A stretch of 64,000 bases of DNA from Nymphaea colorata (Eukaryota; Streptophyta; Magnoliopsida; Nymphaeales; Nymphaeaceae): NCBI RefSeq assembly GCF_008831285.2, contig NC_045139.1:6542204-6606203 (forward strand), given 5' to 3'. Position numbers and translations under genes: made by a program. The notes beneath the pieces are model-generated. The model was not told where the DNA came from. It made no database searches and saw only the letters and a program-made list of their open reading frames with translations. Each line of letters starts with the position of its first letter. Within the stretch, counting starts at the first letter, position 1. Below, piece by piece: positions 47,865 through 59,583 of the stretch.

Positions 47865-50800
47865 ATGGCAGCGGCCAAGAACTCATTGTCTCTCAACTCC
47901 ATTCTCCTCCACTGGAAGCCATCTTTCTCTGGCCAATCCTCCTCCCCGCGTTTGGTTCCTCCTCGCCACTGCCTCCTCCCTTTCCTCTTCATCTTTTCCA
48001 TCTTCTTGGCGGTCCTCAAGTTCTCTTTCCTCATCTCAATTTCCGAAACACCTTCCACCTGCCATTCCTCCTCCTCCCTCATTTTCCGGTCAAAGGCCGT
48101 CTTATCGCCTGTCAAGAACACAAAGACCCTGGCTCCTGCTCTTGACGTAGATAACCTTCCGCTGGACGAGCGGGCGTTCTGGCAGCAACCGGACGGCGGC
48201 AGGTTCCGCTCCTGCCTCCAGTTTAGCCTCGAGTACAGGAAGGCCTCCAGTGCAATTGCCGCGGAGAAAAGGAGGTTCTTGATGGTGGTTGTGTCCGGGA
48301 AACTGGGCCAACAGAAGAACGAGATTGTTGATGCGGTTGTCATAGCAAGAATTCTTGGTGCAGCTCTGGTGTTGCCGATCTTGGAGGCCAATTCTCTGGG
48401 AAAAGACGACAGGTAAACAAAGGAAGACATTTTTGTTTTCTTGGTGGTTCTTGTGGTGATGGTGATGAAGATCTTCCCTTACATTACAATTTAACCATCA
48501 GTTGGTTAATTCCTTTATTTTCGTTACTTTGGTTTGGCGCGCCAGATTTCGTGAAAGTGACAACTAACTCTGAGCTAGTCTGCTTATTTTTGCAGGTCTT
48601 GACAGCGAGATTTTTACAGAAATCGATTTGCATTAAAGTAATATTTGATTTTTTTTATTGGAATAAGATATTTCAGATCGAACTGGCATTTTTCATGTGA
48701 CAATTGTACCACGGATTATCAGTTTTAAGTTTTTTTTGGTATGGTGCCAAGATTTCAACTTATGCAGAGATCTTATGAGTAAACCGATATCGGTCATTGA
48801 GGCAGAAGTTGATTCGTGTATATATATATATATATAAAATTTTTCTCTTTACCAAAATTTTTAAAAACTCTAACATGCCTCTCTCTTTCTTTCTCTCTCT
48901 CTCTCGTTGTTCTTTAAACTGACTAGGAAACGTAAGATCAATCACCTCATCTTGTGTAAAGGAACCACTCACTTGCATAATTGTTTGGAGGCCTTCTGAA
49001 TTTGGTGGTCAAATTTTTGCTTCAGACTCTTTCTATTAACTGTTTGTGGTGCGGCTATTTGTGTCAATGATATACATTCTCATTGAAGGTGCTATTAGCG
49101 TTTGCACTTTTTTTCGTCAATGTGTGGATGTTGAGTATTAAATTTGACGTTCTTGGTTCTATTAGATTATCTATGAGATTGTAATATAAGGTGCTGATTC
49201 TTAGTTCTCAAATTGAATATGCAGTGCTGATTTCGGTGACATATTCGACGTAGAGCACTTCAAAGAAACATTGAAATCTGACGTGCGGATAGTTTCTTCA
49301 CTCCCATCATCACACTTGGGATACAAAGCAGTTGCAGAACGCATTCCTTTTCATGCTACCCCCCTATGGATTAGATCAAGATTCAAACCAAAGGTGAGGG
49401 ATTGTTGAATGGCGATTCTTCCGTTTCCAAGTCGAGGAAGATGATTTTCTATTTTCCATCGTGTGGTTTGCTACTTTGTTTTAGTTGTTTTTTTAATACA
49501 GTTCAAAATAACTTGTTCCTCCTTTGTGGGAATTGAGATCTTTTTCACGTATTTTCTGCATGACCTCAATAATGATTTGCTGCATCTAAAATGTGGAATA
49601 ACCAGAAACCGTCATTATGTCTCCAAACGTCACGCTTTCAAAGAGAAGAAATTCTGCTTCTTTGATGGTTTATGTGACATTAATTCTTCTATATATTGCG
49701 GTTAATAACATAGTTATTACTTTTTATTGTCCTAATTGTTTCGTGCTCTCGTTGTTCTCTTCTTTTTCTTTAGTTAAACAAGCATGGAGCCCTGCTCTTG
49801 AAGGGGATATACTTAAAACTGTCCAGAAATCTGCCTCTAGACCTCCAAAGGCTTCGGTGTAAGGTGTAATTCCCACTTTACATTTTCTCATTAGACTGCT
49901 ACTTTGGAAGGTAAACATGATCAAGTATCTGTTCTTCCAAAAGCAAGCTGTATACTTTAGGCCCTTCTTCCCTTGGAACCATATTCTCATTTGAACAGCT
50001 CCGATTTTGGTGATTAATTTAGAACTGACATCAGGTGAAAGGGCCTTTCTTTACTGATCACATTGAGAATACGCTTCCTGTTTCTGTTGGCATGTAGGTG
50101 GCCTTCCAGGCACTCAGGTTTGCGGCTGATATCAGGGAGACAGGAAGCAGGTTAGCAGACAGGATGCGGGCGGACGGCCCTTACATTGCACTTCATCTGA
50201 GGCTGGAGAAGGATGTTTGGATCCAGACTGGGTGCCTGCCGGGTCTCTCTTCCAAACACGATGCGCTGATTGCCGGCATGATCCGGAGGAGGCGGCCGGA
50301 AGCCATTAGCAGCAGCTTGAACATGAGCCATCACCAACGCAGACTGTCTGGTCTCTGCCCACTCAACGCTGGTGACGTTGCCAGGTACTTAACCTGCTGG
50401 AAATTGGCCAGCCGGTTGGCTTGCCTTTGCTTGGGTCTGGTCTGAGAAAACTGTGTGCAGGTTGCTGAAGGCTTTGGGTGCGCCGGCAAGTGCTGGGGTC
50501 TACTGGGGCGGCGAGTCCCCTTTCGGTGGCTCCCATGCCCTCGAGCCTCTCGCCGACCGCTTCCCTCACTTGACCACCATGGAGGCGCTTGCCCACCCCG
50601 GCGAATTGGAACCGTTGATGAACAGGTCATCTGCTCTGGATGCCGTAGATTACACCGTCTTCCTTGCCAGCCATGTTTTCATGGCCTCCCACGATGGGAG
50701 CATGGCCCAGGCCATGAAGGTCCTCTCTCTCTCTCTCCCCAAAAATATTCGGTCGTTTAAATGGTATACCAAAATATTCTGGGCTTCTAGCGTTCAAATC

Positions 50801-51186
50801 AGATTTGATAAGAAGCAGAAGATTAATGATTTTATGTTGTTTTAGTCGTAAAATCCAATTAATACATTCCAAATTCATATCATATTTTGCTTGCCAAGAG
50901 TTATGATTTTAGTGACTCAAAACTGGCTGATTGACATAACAAGCTGAAAAATGTCCAGGGCCACAGAGCTTTTGCCGGCCACCGGAAATCCATAGAGCCG
51001 AATAAAAGAGCCATGGCAGCGGCGGCGCCACTACCCGAGGTGGAGTTCGCTGACATCATGAAGCTTGCACACCGGAACTCGGTTGGTCAGCCGGAACCAA
51101 GGGCCGGCAGGCAGCGCAAGGACGTGACCGCGTGTCCTGTGCCTGAATGCGTGTGCAAGGGCCATGGATCAACACCTGCTTGGTGA
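47865..51186 (+). CDS. O-fucosyltransferase family protein (O-FucT 20-like)
   Basis: Six exons, 47865-48412, 49225-49393, 49774-49863, 50098-50384, 50461-50719 and 50959-51186, join in phase into 526 residues. A short cytosolic segment and one hydrophobic helix (about 36-58) predict a type II Golgi membrane protein. Plant-type O-FucT landmarks follow: IVDAVVIARILGAALVLPIL, DFGDIFDVEHF, LQRLRCKVAFQALRFA, the HLRLEKD substrate/donor-site motif, TGCLPGL, LSGLCPL, and near the C-terminus GHRAFAGHRKSIEPNK and CPVPECVC. Length and motif order match the plant GDP-fucose O-fucosyltransferase-like family (former DUF246), closest in my memory to O-FucT 20. Members use nucleotide-sugar donors, but the acceptor of this protein cannot be read from sequence. 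The exons at 50098-50719 are more GC-rich than the introns, as is typical here. Confidence 0.88.
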
Positions 51187-51633
51187 TCAAATTTTCATCA
51201 CTAATGAGCTTAGTAGATTTGGGTTGAAATCTTGATCCTTTTCAAGAGTTAACTGCTTTTTTCAGCTGAGAAAGTGCAAAGCCGCATTACCTTCCTAGTT
51301 CCTACTTGTGGCACGGTTTTGTCTTTGAAGGGAAGATCATAGAATGGAAAATGGTAACCTGACACTTGAATTGAAGAATGTGTTCACCCTTCATATACCA
51401 CCATGGAAAGAAAAATGAACCAAACAGTTTTGGCTCACGATCTTCAATGAATTTGTCCACTGAAATATGCAAGCACAAACTCTAAGATACTCGAGAAATG
51501 AAGAGAAGATGAGGTGATAATCATCCTTGGCACCACCATTAATAAACCGATCATTCATCACCATAAGCATGCATACAAATGCAAATGATGTGATCAGCTA
51601 TAGTAAGTCCATTAAATTTATAATAGTTAAGTA

Positions 51634-51817
51634 CCTTTTCTTGTGGCATGCGACTAATATCTAAATATTGCAAATGGAAGCAATTCAAAAACTTAACGAC
51701 CTTGTGTTTGTTAAAATGAGGATCCTCGATGTCCTCAAATGAGAGGTTTTTAGGGGGGGAAGTGAATTTGAGATCCACATTTTCTACTATTTGTTTGAAC
51801 AGTGGGTCTCGACCCAA
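51634..51817 (-). pseudogene. Exon-like fragment of unknown family
   Basis: On the minus strand a frame containing NLSFEDIEDPHFNKHKVVKF and FHLQYLDISRMPQEK ends at a good donor (AAAAGGTACTTAA). The composition is protein-like, but no second exon or family was recognised. A gene fragment or chance frame is more likely than a gene. Confidence 0.2.
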
Positions 51818-51930
51818 AAGAGGATTTGAGATCAGGGGATCTCAGATCCACAAGGAAACGAAAGAGAGCCCCGGATCTCAAACTCCCAGACCTTCAAAAT
51901 AGTGATTGTTAATCCGAAGATCCACACAGA

Positions 51931-51958
51931 TTTTGGCGGGAAACACATGGCGCGAAAA
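51931..51958. promoter_or_regulatory. Paired E2F-like sites upstream of POLA2
   Basis: TTTTGGCGGGAAA at 51931-51943 contains the E2F core GGCGGGAAA, and GCGCGAAA at 51950-51957 is a second perfect match to the E2F consensus on the same strand, 18 bases further on. E2F sites are typical of plant S-phase gene promoters, including replication polymerases. Their position at the left edge of the GC-rich island fits a POLA2 promoter with a long 5' UTR intron. Confidence 0.6.
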
Positions 51959-52158
51959 GGAAAAGAAAAGAAAAACGGGCGGGATGGGGGAGAAGGTTTT
52001 ACGAGTGCCCTGCCGTCCGGACGGCCTTTCTTCTTTCTTGCGTGCCCGGAGAGCCCGCCTGGGTTCACCGTTGCCTGAGCCATCCTCTGCCAGACTCCGA
52101 CGAGGTTCTCTCTCTCTCTCTCTCTCTCTTTTTCTATATCTGTATATGTGTGTGGCGC

Positions 52159-52318
52159 GGCCGGAGAATAGGGGCTGAAACAGAGACCCTAGTCTCTCTC
52201 TCACACTATTTCGGCAGGAGACGAGGGGCTGAAATGCAACCCCTAATCTCTCTCTCGCCCTGTGCTTTTGGCCGGAGGAGAGGGGCTGAAGCGCTGACCC
52301 TGATCTCTCTGCTGCCTT
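52159..52318. repeat. Three imperfect 54-57 bp tandem repeats
   Basis: Units start GGGGCTGAA at 52171, 52225 and 52282. Each continues with an ACCCT(A/G)(A/G)TCTCTCT-like word; the second and third copies of GGGGCTGAA are preceded by a GGAGA/GGAGG word. They form most of the GC-rich island that may be the first POLA2 exon. No significant protein is encoded. Confidence 0.75.
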
Positions 52319-54182
52319 CATAGCGACGGATGGAGATGCCCATGATGAACGCCCGTTGCCTTGTAACTCCTATATGGCTAAATTCTGTTCAACTTATATT
52401 ATATGCCAACACATATATATCTAGATGCCTCTTTACACGTTTGCATGTGGGGGCAGTGGCTTGCACACGTATTTTATTTTACTCTTTTTGTTCAACATTT
52501 GGAATATTTCTATGCACGAAAGAGTTTGGGATTGTTATCTTGATCTTTGCAAGTAAATTAAGCAGAATTTCCTGTATGTTCCTTTGTCACATATGTTTAT
52601 TATTTGCCTTAATTTGACCGTTTGAAGCAATGGGGGGACTGCCATGGCAGATTGCAAGTTATAAAGTGCAGAGCAGAATTTATACTTTAAAGAAATTCCA
52701 TCTAATTGGGATCGCATGATCGATATTCTGATCCAAGTTGACCATAAGTCTGATTTATTGACATAATTGTTTAAATCCCATGAATCCAACTTCAAATCAG
52801 AGCATGCATATGAGCCGTCTTGGTTTATGTTTAAATCAATTTGAGTCCATGTTAAATTCAAAGCATACTCAGCACATATATTTTTGTTTCCAAAACAATT
52901 TTAAATAATTTAAACATATTGAAATCATAAAAAGAGAAAATTGGCTGATACATACTGGACATCGTTATGAACTTTAATGCATTTTCCATGTTGCTGTTCT
53001 GGATAATTTTAAAGTCCTTGAAGACAGCAACTAAAATGTATATCTGCACCTCTGAAACCCTAGAAACCCGTCTGCTTGGTGAAAGTTAGAGGTTGAATAT
53101 TGCATTTTCAAATATTGTAATTCAGTGGCAGTGTCAGTTTTTTTTAAGTTCTAGTTTTTCTGATGCCATTGATTGAACATTCCATTTAGTTGAGGAATTG
53201 ATCTCATTTAGCCTTTCAGCAAGGAACTGCCTCCAATTATTTGGTCGCTCATTTGTTCATTCCGTAGTGTCACATGGCATTGTATCTGATTTTTTTTTTT
53301 TTGCTGTGCAACGCTATTTCTCTCATCTCACTATTTGGTGGTGAAATTTGTGTTGTGAACTAGCCTTGCTGGTTAATTACTTCTACAAAGATAAAACTTC
53401 AGCAAATAAGTTTTAGCTAGCTAGTCAAGCCAACTATTTTACCCATGGCAAACAATGGGAAGAATTTTTCATATGATATGGCAGTGGATGGGATGTTAAA
53501 CTGTTTGTTAGTGCTTTTACTGAGATTAGTCTTTTCTATGCTTTGGAATGTGGTTTTGGGTCTATTTTCATGTTTCCTAGTCGTGCAATTATCAATATGG
53601 ATATAATTTTTTTCCATAGATATGTGCATGCATCAGATGGTGATTCTACTATGGGTAATATGGAAAAACTGGAGCTTGCTTGTGTCTTTGGACAAACAAT
53701 TGACATTGTTAATGGAAAATGTCACTTGAACCCAGTCAAATTGACACCCACAGACAAACAGATTGTCTTTTTCTTGTTCATGTTGATGTTTCATGTGATA
53801 TGGCATTAGAACTAGACTGATAACAACTAATAAAGAGAAAAATAAGTTTAGAAGAATTTGATAATATGTATGTATGCAAGTGGAGTGGAGTCTTCGCTTG
53901 CTTATGGCTAATTTTACTAATCTTCCAAGTGATGATCGGATTAAGAGTCAGGTTTAAAGAGATTGAACTAAAGAAATGGCATTTTAAAGATTTTCTTTTT
54001 CAGACGTTTGTTGATGTTGCAAATTTTTTGGAACCAACTGCCTTCCACAATAGCTGGCAGAATATCACAGTAGGGCTTGATGTTTGTTTTAACTCCATGA
54101 TCACCAGCATGCAGTTTATGTACCGTGAGACATGAGTTCTTGATTCCTTTGCTTTCCCCCTTTTTGCTGCCTAATTTTCCTG

Positions 54183-54230
<48 letters not shown>
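54183..54230. repeat. Compound CT/GT microsatellite before POLA2 start
   Basis: Seven CT units are followed by about 17 GT units, then GCAG and the sequence AGGAGCT just before the ATG. If GCAG is a splice acceptor, the microsatellite forms its polypyrimidine region. Confidence 0.9.
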
Positions 54231-54234
<4 letters not shown>

Positions 54235-54241
54235 AGGAGCT

Positions 54242-57200
54242 ATGGAAGAAGAGATCAAATCAGAGTTTGCTCACAATGGTTTCTCCCTTGATGCTAAAGA
54301 AGAAGAGGAGATCCTCAAGAAATGTAGGAAGAGTCAACCTTCCCCCCACCCCTTGCCTTTGTGTGTGTGCATGTGTTCAAAGTATTAACTCTCCTTGCCC
54401 ATTCTTTTATCAGGTGTGACATTTTGCATAAATTACAAGATGAGTGCTTCAGAACTCGTTTCTTGCTGGGAGGTTTACTACCTAAACATGTAAGTCAGAT
54501 CTCTTCTGATCTATTCCCTTCTTCCTTTGGCCCCAAATTCAGTATTGCTTCCTTTCTCTTCAATTTTTTCTGCTACCCATTTTATGCAATTTTTATCAAA
54601 CTCTCCTTGAAGACTTGGTCTTTGTCATGTGGTCCAGTAACTTGGTGGTCCTCTGTATTGATGTGGGTGTTCCTTTTCCTTTTTGTTTTTTTTTTTTTTC
54701 CGATTATGGTTTGAGTTCAGGCAAATTGCAGAAGGCGTGGTGCAAGATAGCTATATGAATGGTTTTCTACTTTTTATACAAAATGAGCAGAAAGAGAGCA
54801 TCCGTGAGGAGGAGCCTTATCTACACACTTATTACAGTAATGATGTTGATATGTAAGAACCATCGGATTCCCTCCTTTTGGTTTTTGATCATCTGAATTC
54901 TACGGGGTCATGGTATTCCTTGTTTATTGTCTAGTTAGTTTTCCATTGCTTTCAGAATTTTCTGTTTTTTGGCATGCAAAAAAGAATTTTGTGGTTCAGC
55001 TTAATCCAGAAATTCTATGAGAACGTTTTTTTATCTGTATACTACAAAATTCTGCCTATTAGTAAGTGGTCTGATGCAGTTGCAACTTCTATCCACTCCG
55101 ACCTGTTCTGTACATTAGTTTAATCACATGAGCTTATGCATTCTTGTAGATGTGATCTTATTCCCGAGTTGAAATGGTTAATATGTGTTGTTCAACTTAC
55201 ATGGGTGAACCCGAGCTCTCATGCTCTCTTCAAATTGGTTCAAAGGGAATTTTTGATGACCTAAAAAGGGGTTTAGGTGGGGGTAATAGATGATCTATTG
55301 AGCAGTTGGTTCTGTGTTAGAACTTAGAAGTAGAACCTAATGAACTGTTCACATACCTATGGCTCAAAAAGGGTTTTAGGCAGGGTAATAGGCAATTTGT
55401 TGAGCGTTTGGTCCTGTGTTAGAACTTGAAGTAGAGCCTAATGAACTGTGCACATACCTGAATATCTCTACCTACTCCCTGACCTCTTATTATTTCTTAA
55501 TCTGAAATAAAACGTGATGGTGATGTTCTTGTTTTCACATTTTGCATTCCATTGACTGCAAGAAGCCTCCCTTTACTGGAATATAGTGGATTGATCAACC
55601 ATCATTTGGACAAAAACCAATGCACTTTGATGACAAGCTTAGTAAATAACTAAAAATGTGGTTATGACCATTGCTATTGATGTGAAATCTGGTAGCAAGG
55701 TTAATCATGTTAGCAATCATTGTTATTGAACAATCAGATTTGTCACCTAGTTGTGATTTTGAGTTTGACATATTTCATGTTGTGAGACCCAATAACAAGC
55801 TTAGTTCATCTTAGTTAGCACTTAGCACTGTTGAACAATCAGACTTGTCTCGTTACTGTGATTATGCTTCTGCATGATAAAGAGAACATGGACCATTTTT
55901 GTGTTTGGCTCCAGAATTTATGTTATTGAATCTTCGTTCCTTTTTCCTGTGATCAAATGACAATAATTGTCAATGTCTTCATGCAGTGGAGAATACCTAT
56001 GTCTGATTGTGATTGCATATGTGGTCTCTTGAATGGAAATTTTCTGTTGTTTTAGGTTGCTAAATGATGAACATAAAGATAGCATTGAAGAGGTTGATGG
56101 TGCCAGGATAAGTGGCACATATCCTGATGAGTCATATGATTTTTCATCTCCTTCAAGAGTGGCCACTCCAGGAACCAATGGAAAACTTTCTTCTGGAAAG
56201 CCTTCTGCAACCAAAGTGCATCATATGACCCCTTTTGGGCAAAGGACCAATAAGTTTGTTTTGCAGTTTGAATTCAATCCTCCAAAAGTCGAGAATGGTA
56301 GAAAAGAAGGGGAAATTGATGATTCAGAAGATGATGTCATTAGAAGAGTTAAGCCTATAAAAAGGTGTTCATTGCATGTCCGAGAATTGGGGCCAAAGCC
56401 AGGTTGCAGATTCATGTATGATAGGATTAAGGATCGGGTAAAAGGCATATGCTTGCACTTGTCTCTTTTCTTTTGTAGGTTTACCAGCAGTAGTTGTCCT
56501 CGCTAAGAGAGTATATCTTATTTTCCCTTCGTAATAGTTTGAATCTCTTGAAGGCCGGATCAGGAGGCTAGCAACAGCTCTTCTAGCTTCTGGAAGTTTT
56601 GATGAAATAGTTGATGCAACCTCTGCCTCACAGGTGATTCCCTCCATATATTTATTAACTGACGTGTCTCTTTATCTGTTGTAAGCTTGTAGCCAATTGA
56701 GGTAATTTGACACAATCTGATATCAATTAATTTCAGAATAACTTGTTTAGTGTTGGAATGGTCTGCTGCGATGGTGATGGTCGTCTAAATGAGAAATCAA
56801 TCATATTACAGTGCAGGTATGTAACTGTTTTCTGCTCTTTTTCTCACCTTGGGTTGCAGATCTAGAAAATTTTCATCCTCAATAATCAAGTACTAAAGAT
56901 TGGGCGCTTGAGATTTTAATTTTATTTTGCTTCTTTAATAGTGTCGAACATTCTGGAGGGCGCCGCGTTCGTCTTGACCTCCAGAAATTAGTTCAGTATT
57001 CAGTATTTCCTGGTCAGGTGATTGCCTTTCTGCCACTGCTTACATCCAGAAAATGGCAAAGTCCGTCAACTGATATTTACCTGGTCTGATGTCCAGGTAG
57101 TTGGAGTTACAGGACACAACCCGAGTGGTCACTGTTTTGTTGTATCAAAGCTTGTTGACTCTTTCCCCCTACTTGGTCCTCCTCATGTAAATTATCCACC

Positions 57201-59583
57201 TGCAAAAAGGCCTGCCATTGACCCAGAGCCGGATTTGATGACCGACTCTGCTGCACCAAGAGAACTATCACTGGTATTATACTGCTCCTTTATCCCTCCA
57301 AGTGCCAGCTACAAGTTTTAGTGGCATCATCTATTATAAGTTTATAACCTTCACCACCTGCATATGCACTGGAACCAATAATTCTGGTCAATTGTGCAGT
57401 TAGGTGAACAAACATGATGCTTGTGTTATGTTGGTTGTGCAACTTGTTTGTGGTCATTGTCTGCTTTGCCAAAATCCTCTACCTGATTGTCATCAAGTCA
57501 TATTTCCTTTTTGTTTATTTTCTATTCTCATCCATTTAAATTGCATGTGGCTTTCTTGCAGATTATTGCAGCAGGCCCTTTTTGTACTTCTGATAATTTG
57601 TTTTATGAGCCATTTGTGGAGCTCCTTAGTTATGCAAGAAGAAATCAGTCTCATTTGCTATTGGTGAGTTAGATTGATATAAATCTCATTTCTGTCTTAT
57701 TCTATTATTTGGTTAGGTCCTTTGATTGACTTCCAACTTTTGGCAGTTGGGCCCATTCGTTGACTCAGAGCATCCACAAATAAAAAAAGGGACTGTTGAT
57801 AAAACCTTTGATGAAATTTTTGATGCGGAGATACTTGAAAGGGTTTGTGTTTCAAAATATTGCTATTTAAGCACCTAATGTGTTGATGTTTGTAACACTT
57901 TTCCCATCTAATTCCAGCTGCAAGATTACTGTGAGGATATGGGTTCTTCTGCTCGTGTTATTCTCCTTCCATCTACACGCGATGCCAACCATGACTTTGT
58001 GTTTCCTCAGGTAGTTGATTGAATTATTTGTTCCTGTACTTTCTGTTTGGTTTGTATCTTGGTGAAATTAATGGTCAGCATGTTCACATGTACCTCAGCC
58101 TCCATTCGACATCAGCACATCCAAGAACCACAATCACCAGGTAAGCATTTTCTTTACCCATAGCCATGTCTGCTTCCATTGGTAATGGTAGTAAGCTTGT
58201 TCTACGAATCAGTTGACATGCCTGTTTTTTTTGTTTTGGTATAGGTCTCGTGTCTTTCAAACCCAGGGATTTTCAGTGCAAATGAGGTAAATGTTCAGTT
58301 CATGTAATAATTTTCAGTTCATGTAATAATTTTTATCATGAAGTTACTGCACTTTTGGAAATTTTCAAATAATTTTTTCCTTTTTCATGGCGATCATGAT
58401 CTGATTGGGAGTTAAGACCATGACAAATCATTACAGTCCATGAAATTCACATCCTGTTCAGTATTTGAATCTGTTGATTGTTAATTGAAAAGAACCACAC
58501 AAGACTTGTTAAATGGTGATACAAGTTCTACCTGTATATGCTTTACAAATACTTTTCTGTTTCCTCTTGTAAGCAACTTCTCTGTGATATGCTCACAGAT
58601 TAGAATGATTGTTTACTTTCATCTGCAAAAATGCATTCTTATTTGGCTACACATTGTGCATGTTTGGTTCAAACATGTGAATATTTGATTATTTCATCCC
58701 AGTTTTCTTTGTTGCGTCTTTATAAAACTTGAGATCCTGCAGGTCACAGTCGGATGCTGCACAATGGATGTCCTAAAGCAACTTAGCAGTGAGGAAATAT
58801 CTAGGTTGCCTACAGATGGAACACAAAGTGATCGTCTTGGTCGGCTAGCTACTCACATATTAAACCAGCGGAGGTCTGCAAGAACATCATTTTAACCTGC
58901 ATAACTTGCTAATTCTAAAGGTAACTAATATTGTGGCACCATGCAGCTTCTATCCTCTCTACCCGCCATCAGTTGGGGTGCCTTTGGATCTTTCTCTTAC
59001 GCCTGAAGCTTTACAAATCCAATCAATTCCAGACATCCTAATTCTTCCCTCAGATCTTGCTCCTTTTGTCAAGGTAAGTACATTTTCATGTACACATGCA
59101 TATACATAACACTTGCATTATACACACACACACACACACAGAGAGTAATGTAGTGTTTAATGCTTTTCATTGCATACATAATATCTATATCTATATCCAC
59201 ATTCACATACAAATTTTGCACTTGCCAATAGTTTAGGCCTTCGTTTGGGTTCAATTGTGAATCAGATATGCTATTTGCTTAGCACCTTGTTTACCGCCAA
59301 TGCTGCGTAAAATCTTTGCTTATGGGATCTCATATTGCGATAGTTGGAGAAGGTCATAAATTGATTAGCCCCTTCTGCAAAGTAGTACACCTAGCACTCC
59401 ACGACATAATCGCCCTGTCTTTGACATGTATAGGTTCTGTCCTTCGGGCCAGAAGAAAGCATGATGCAATGCATGTGTTTGAACCCGGGTAGATTGGCAA
59501 AGGGGATCAATGGCGGTACCTTTCTGACAGTTAATTATAATGGTGATCCCGGCAAGAGTACTGCTTCCATCATGCGGATCTAG
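54242..59583 (+). CDS. POLA2: DNA polymerase alpha subunit B
   Basis: Sixteen exons (54242-54323, 54414-54489, 54721-54852, 56056-56437, 56538-56633, 56737-56816, 56942-57017, 57097-57273, 57562-57663, 57747-57842, 57918-58010, 58099-58140, 58245-58286, 58743-58873, 58947-59073, 59434-59583) join in phase into 627 residues. This is the regulatory B subunit of the polymerase alpha-primase complex, which tethers primase and polymerase when priming DNA replication in the nucleus. The N-terminal domain has VTFCINYKMSASELVSCWEV, then an acidic/Ser-rich linker, an OB-fold region (SIILQCSVEHSGG, VVGVTGHNPSG), and the inactive phosphoesterase domain: IIAAGPFCTSDNLFYEPF, LLLLGPFVDSEHPQI, VILLPSTRDANHDFVFPQ, CLSNPGIFSANEV, LATHILNQRSFYPLYPPSVG and PDILILPSDLAPFVK. 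Length is normal for plants. The ATG is chosen by its conserved start. E2F-like sites upstream fit S-phase expression. Confidence 0.95.
55261..55460. repeat. 102-bp tandem duplication in POLA2 intron 3
   Basis: Copies start near 55261 and 55364. Both contain CTGTGTTAGAACTT and CCTAATGAACTGT followed by CACATACCT. The host intron (54853-56055) has no other recognisable feature. Confidence 0.8.
58296..58333. repeat. 19-bp tandem repeat in POLA2 intron 13
   Basis: CAGTTCATGTAATAATTTT occurs twice in direct succession. Confidence 0.95.

Larger units (their letters stand above)
51187..54241. other. Intergenic region and probable POLA2 leader
   Basis: After the 3' UTR of the O-fucosyltransferase gene there is an exon-like fragment on the minus strand (51634-51817), then a GC-rich island at about 51930-52330 with two E2F-like sites, a CT microsatellite and three imperfect 54-57 base repeats. 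From 52400 to 54180 the DNA is AT-rich with no coding signal, and is probably an intron in the POLA2 5' UTR. A CT/GT microsatellite ends just before the POLA2 start. Confidence 0.5.

Noticed and set aside
51878-52321. 147-codon minus-strand frame rich in Arg and Glu
   Set aside because: Its repeats come from the CT runs and tandem repeats of the GC-rich island, and there is no family similarity.
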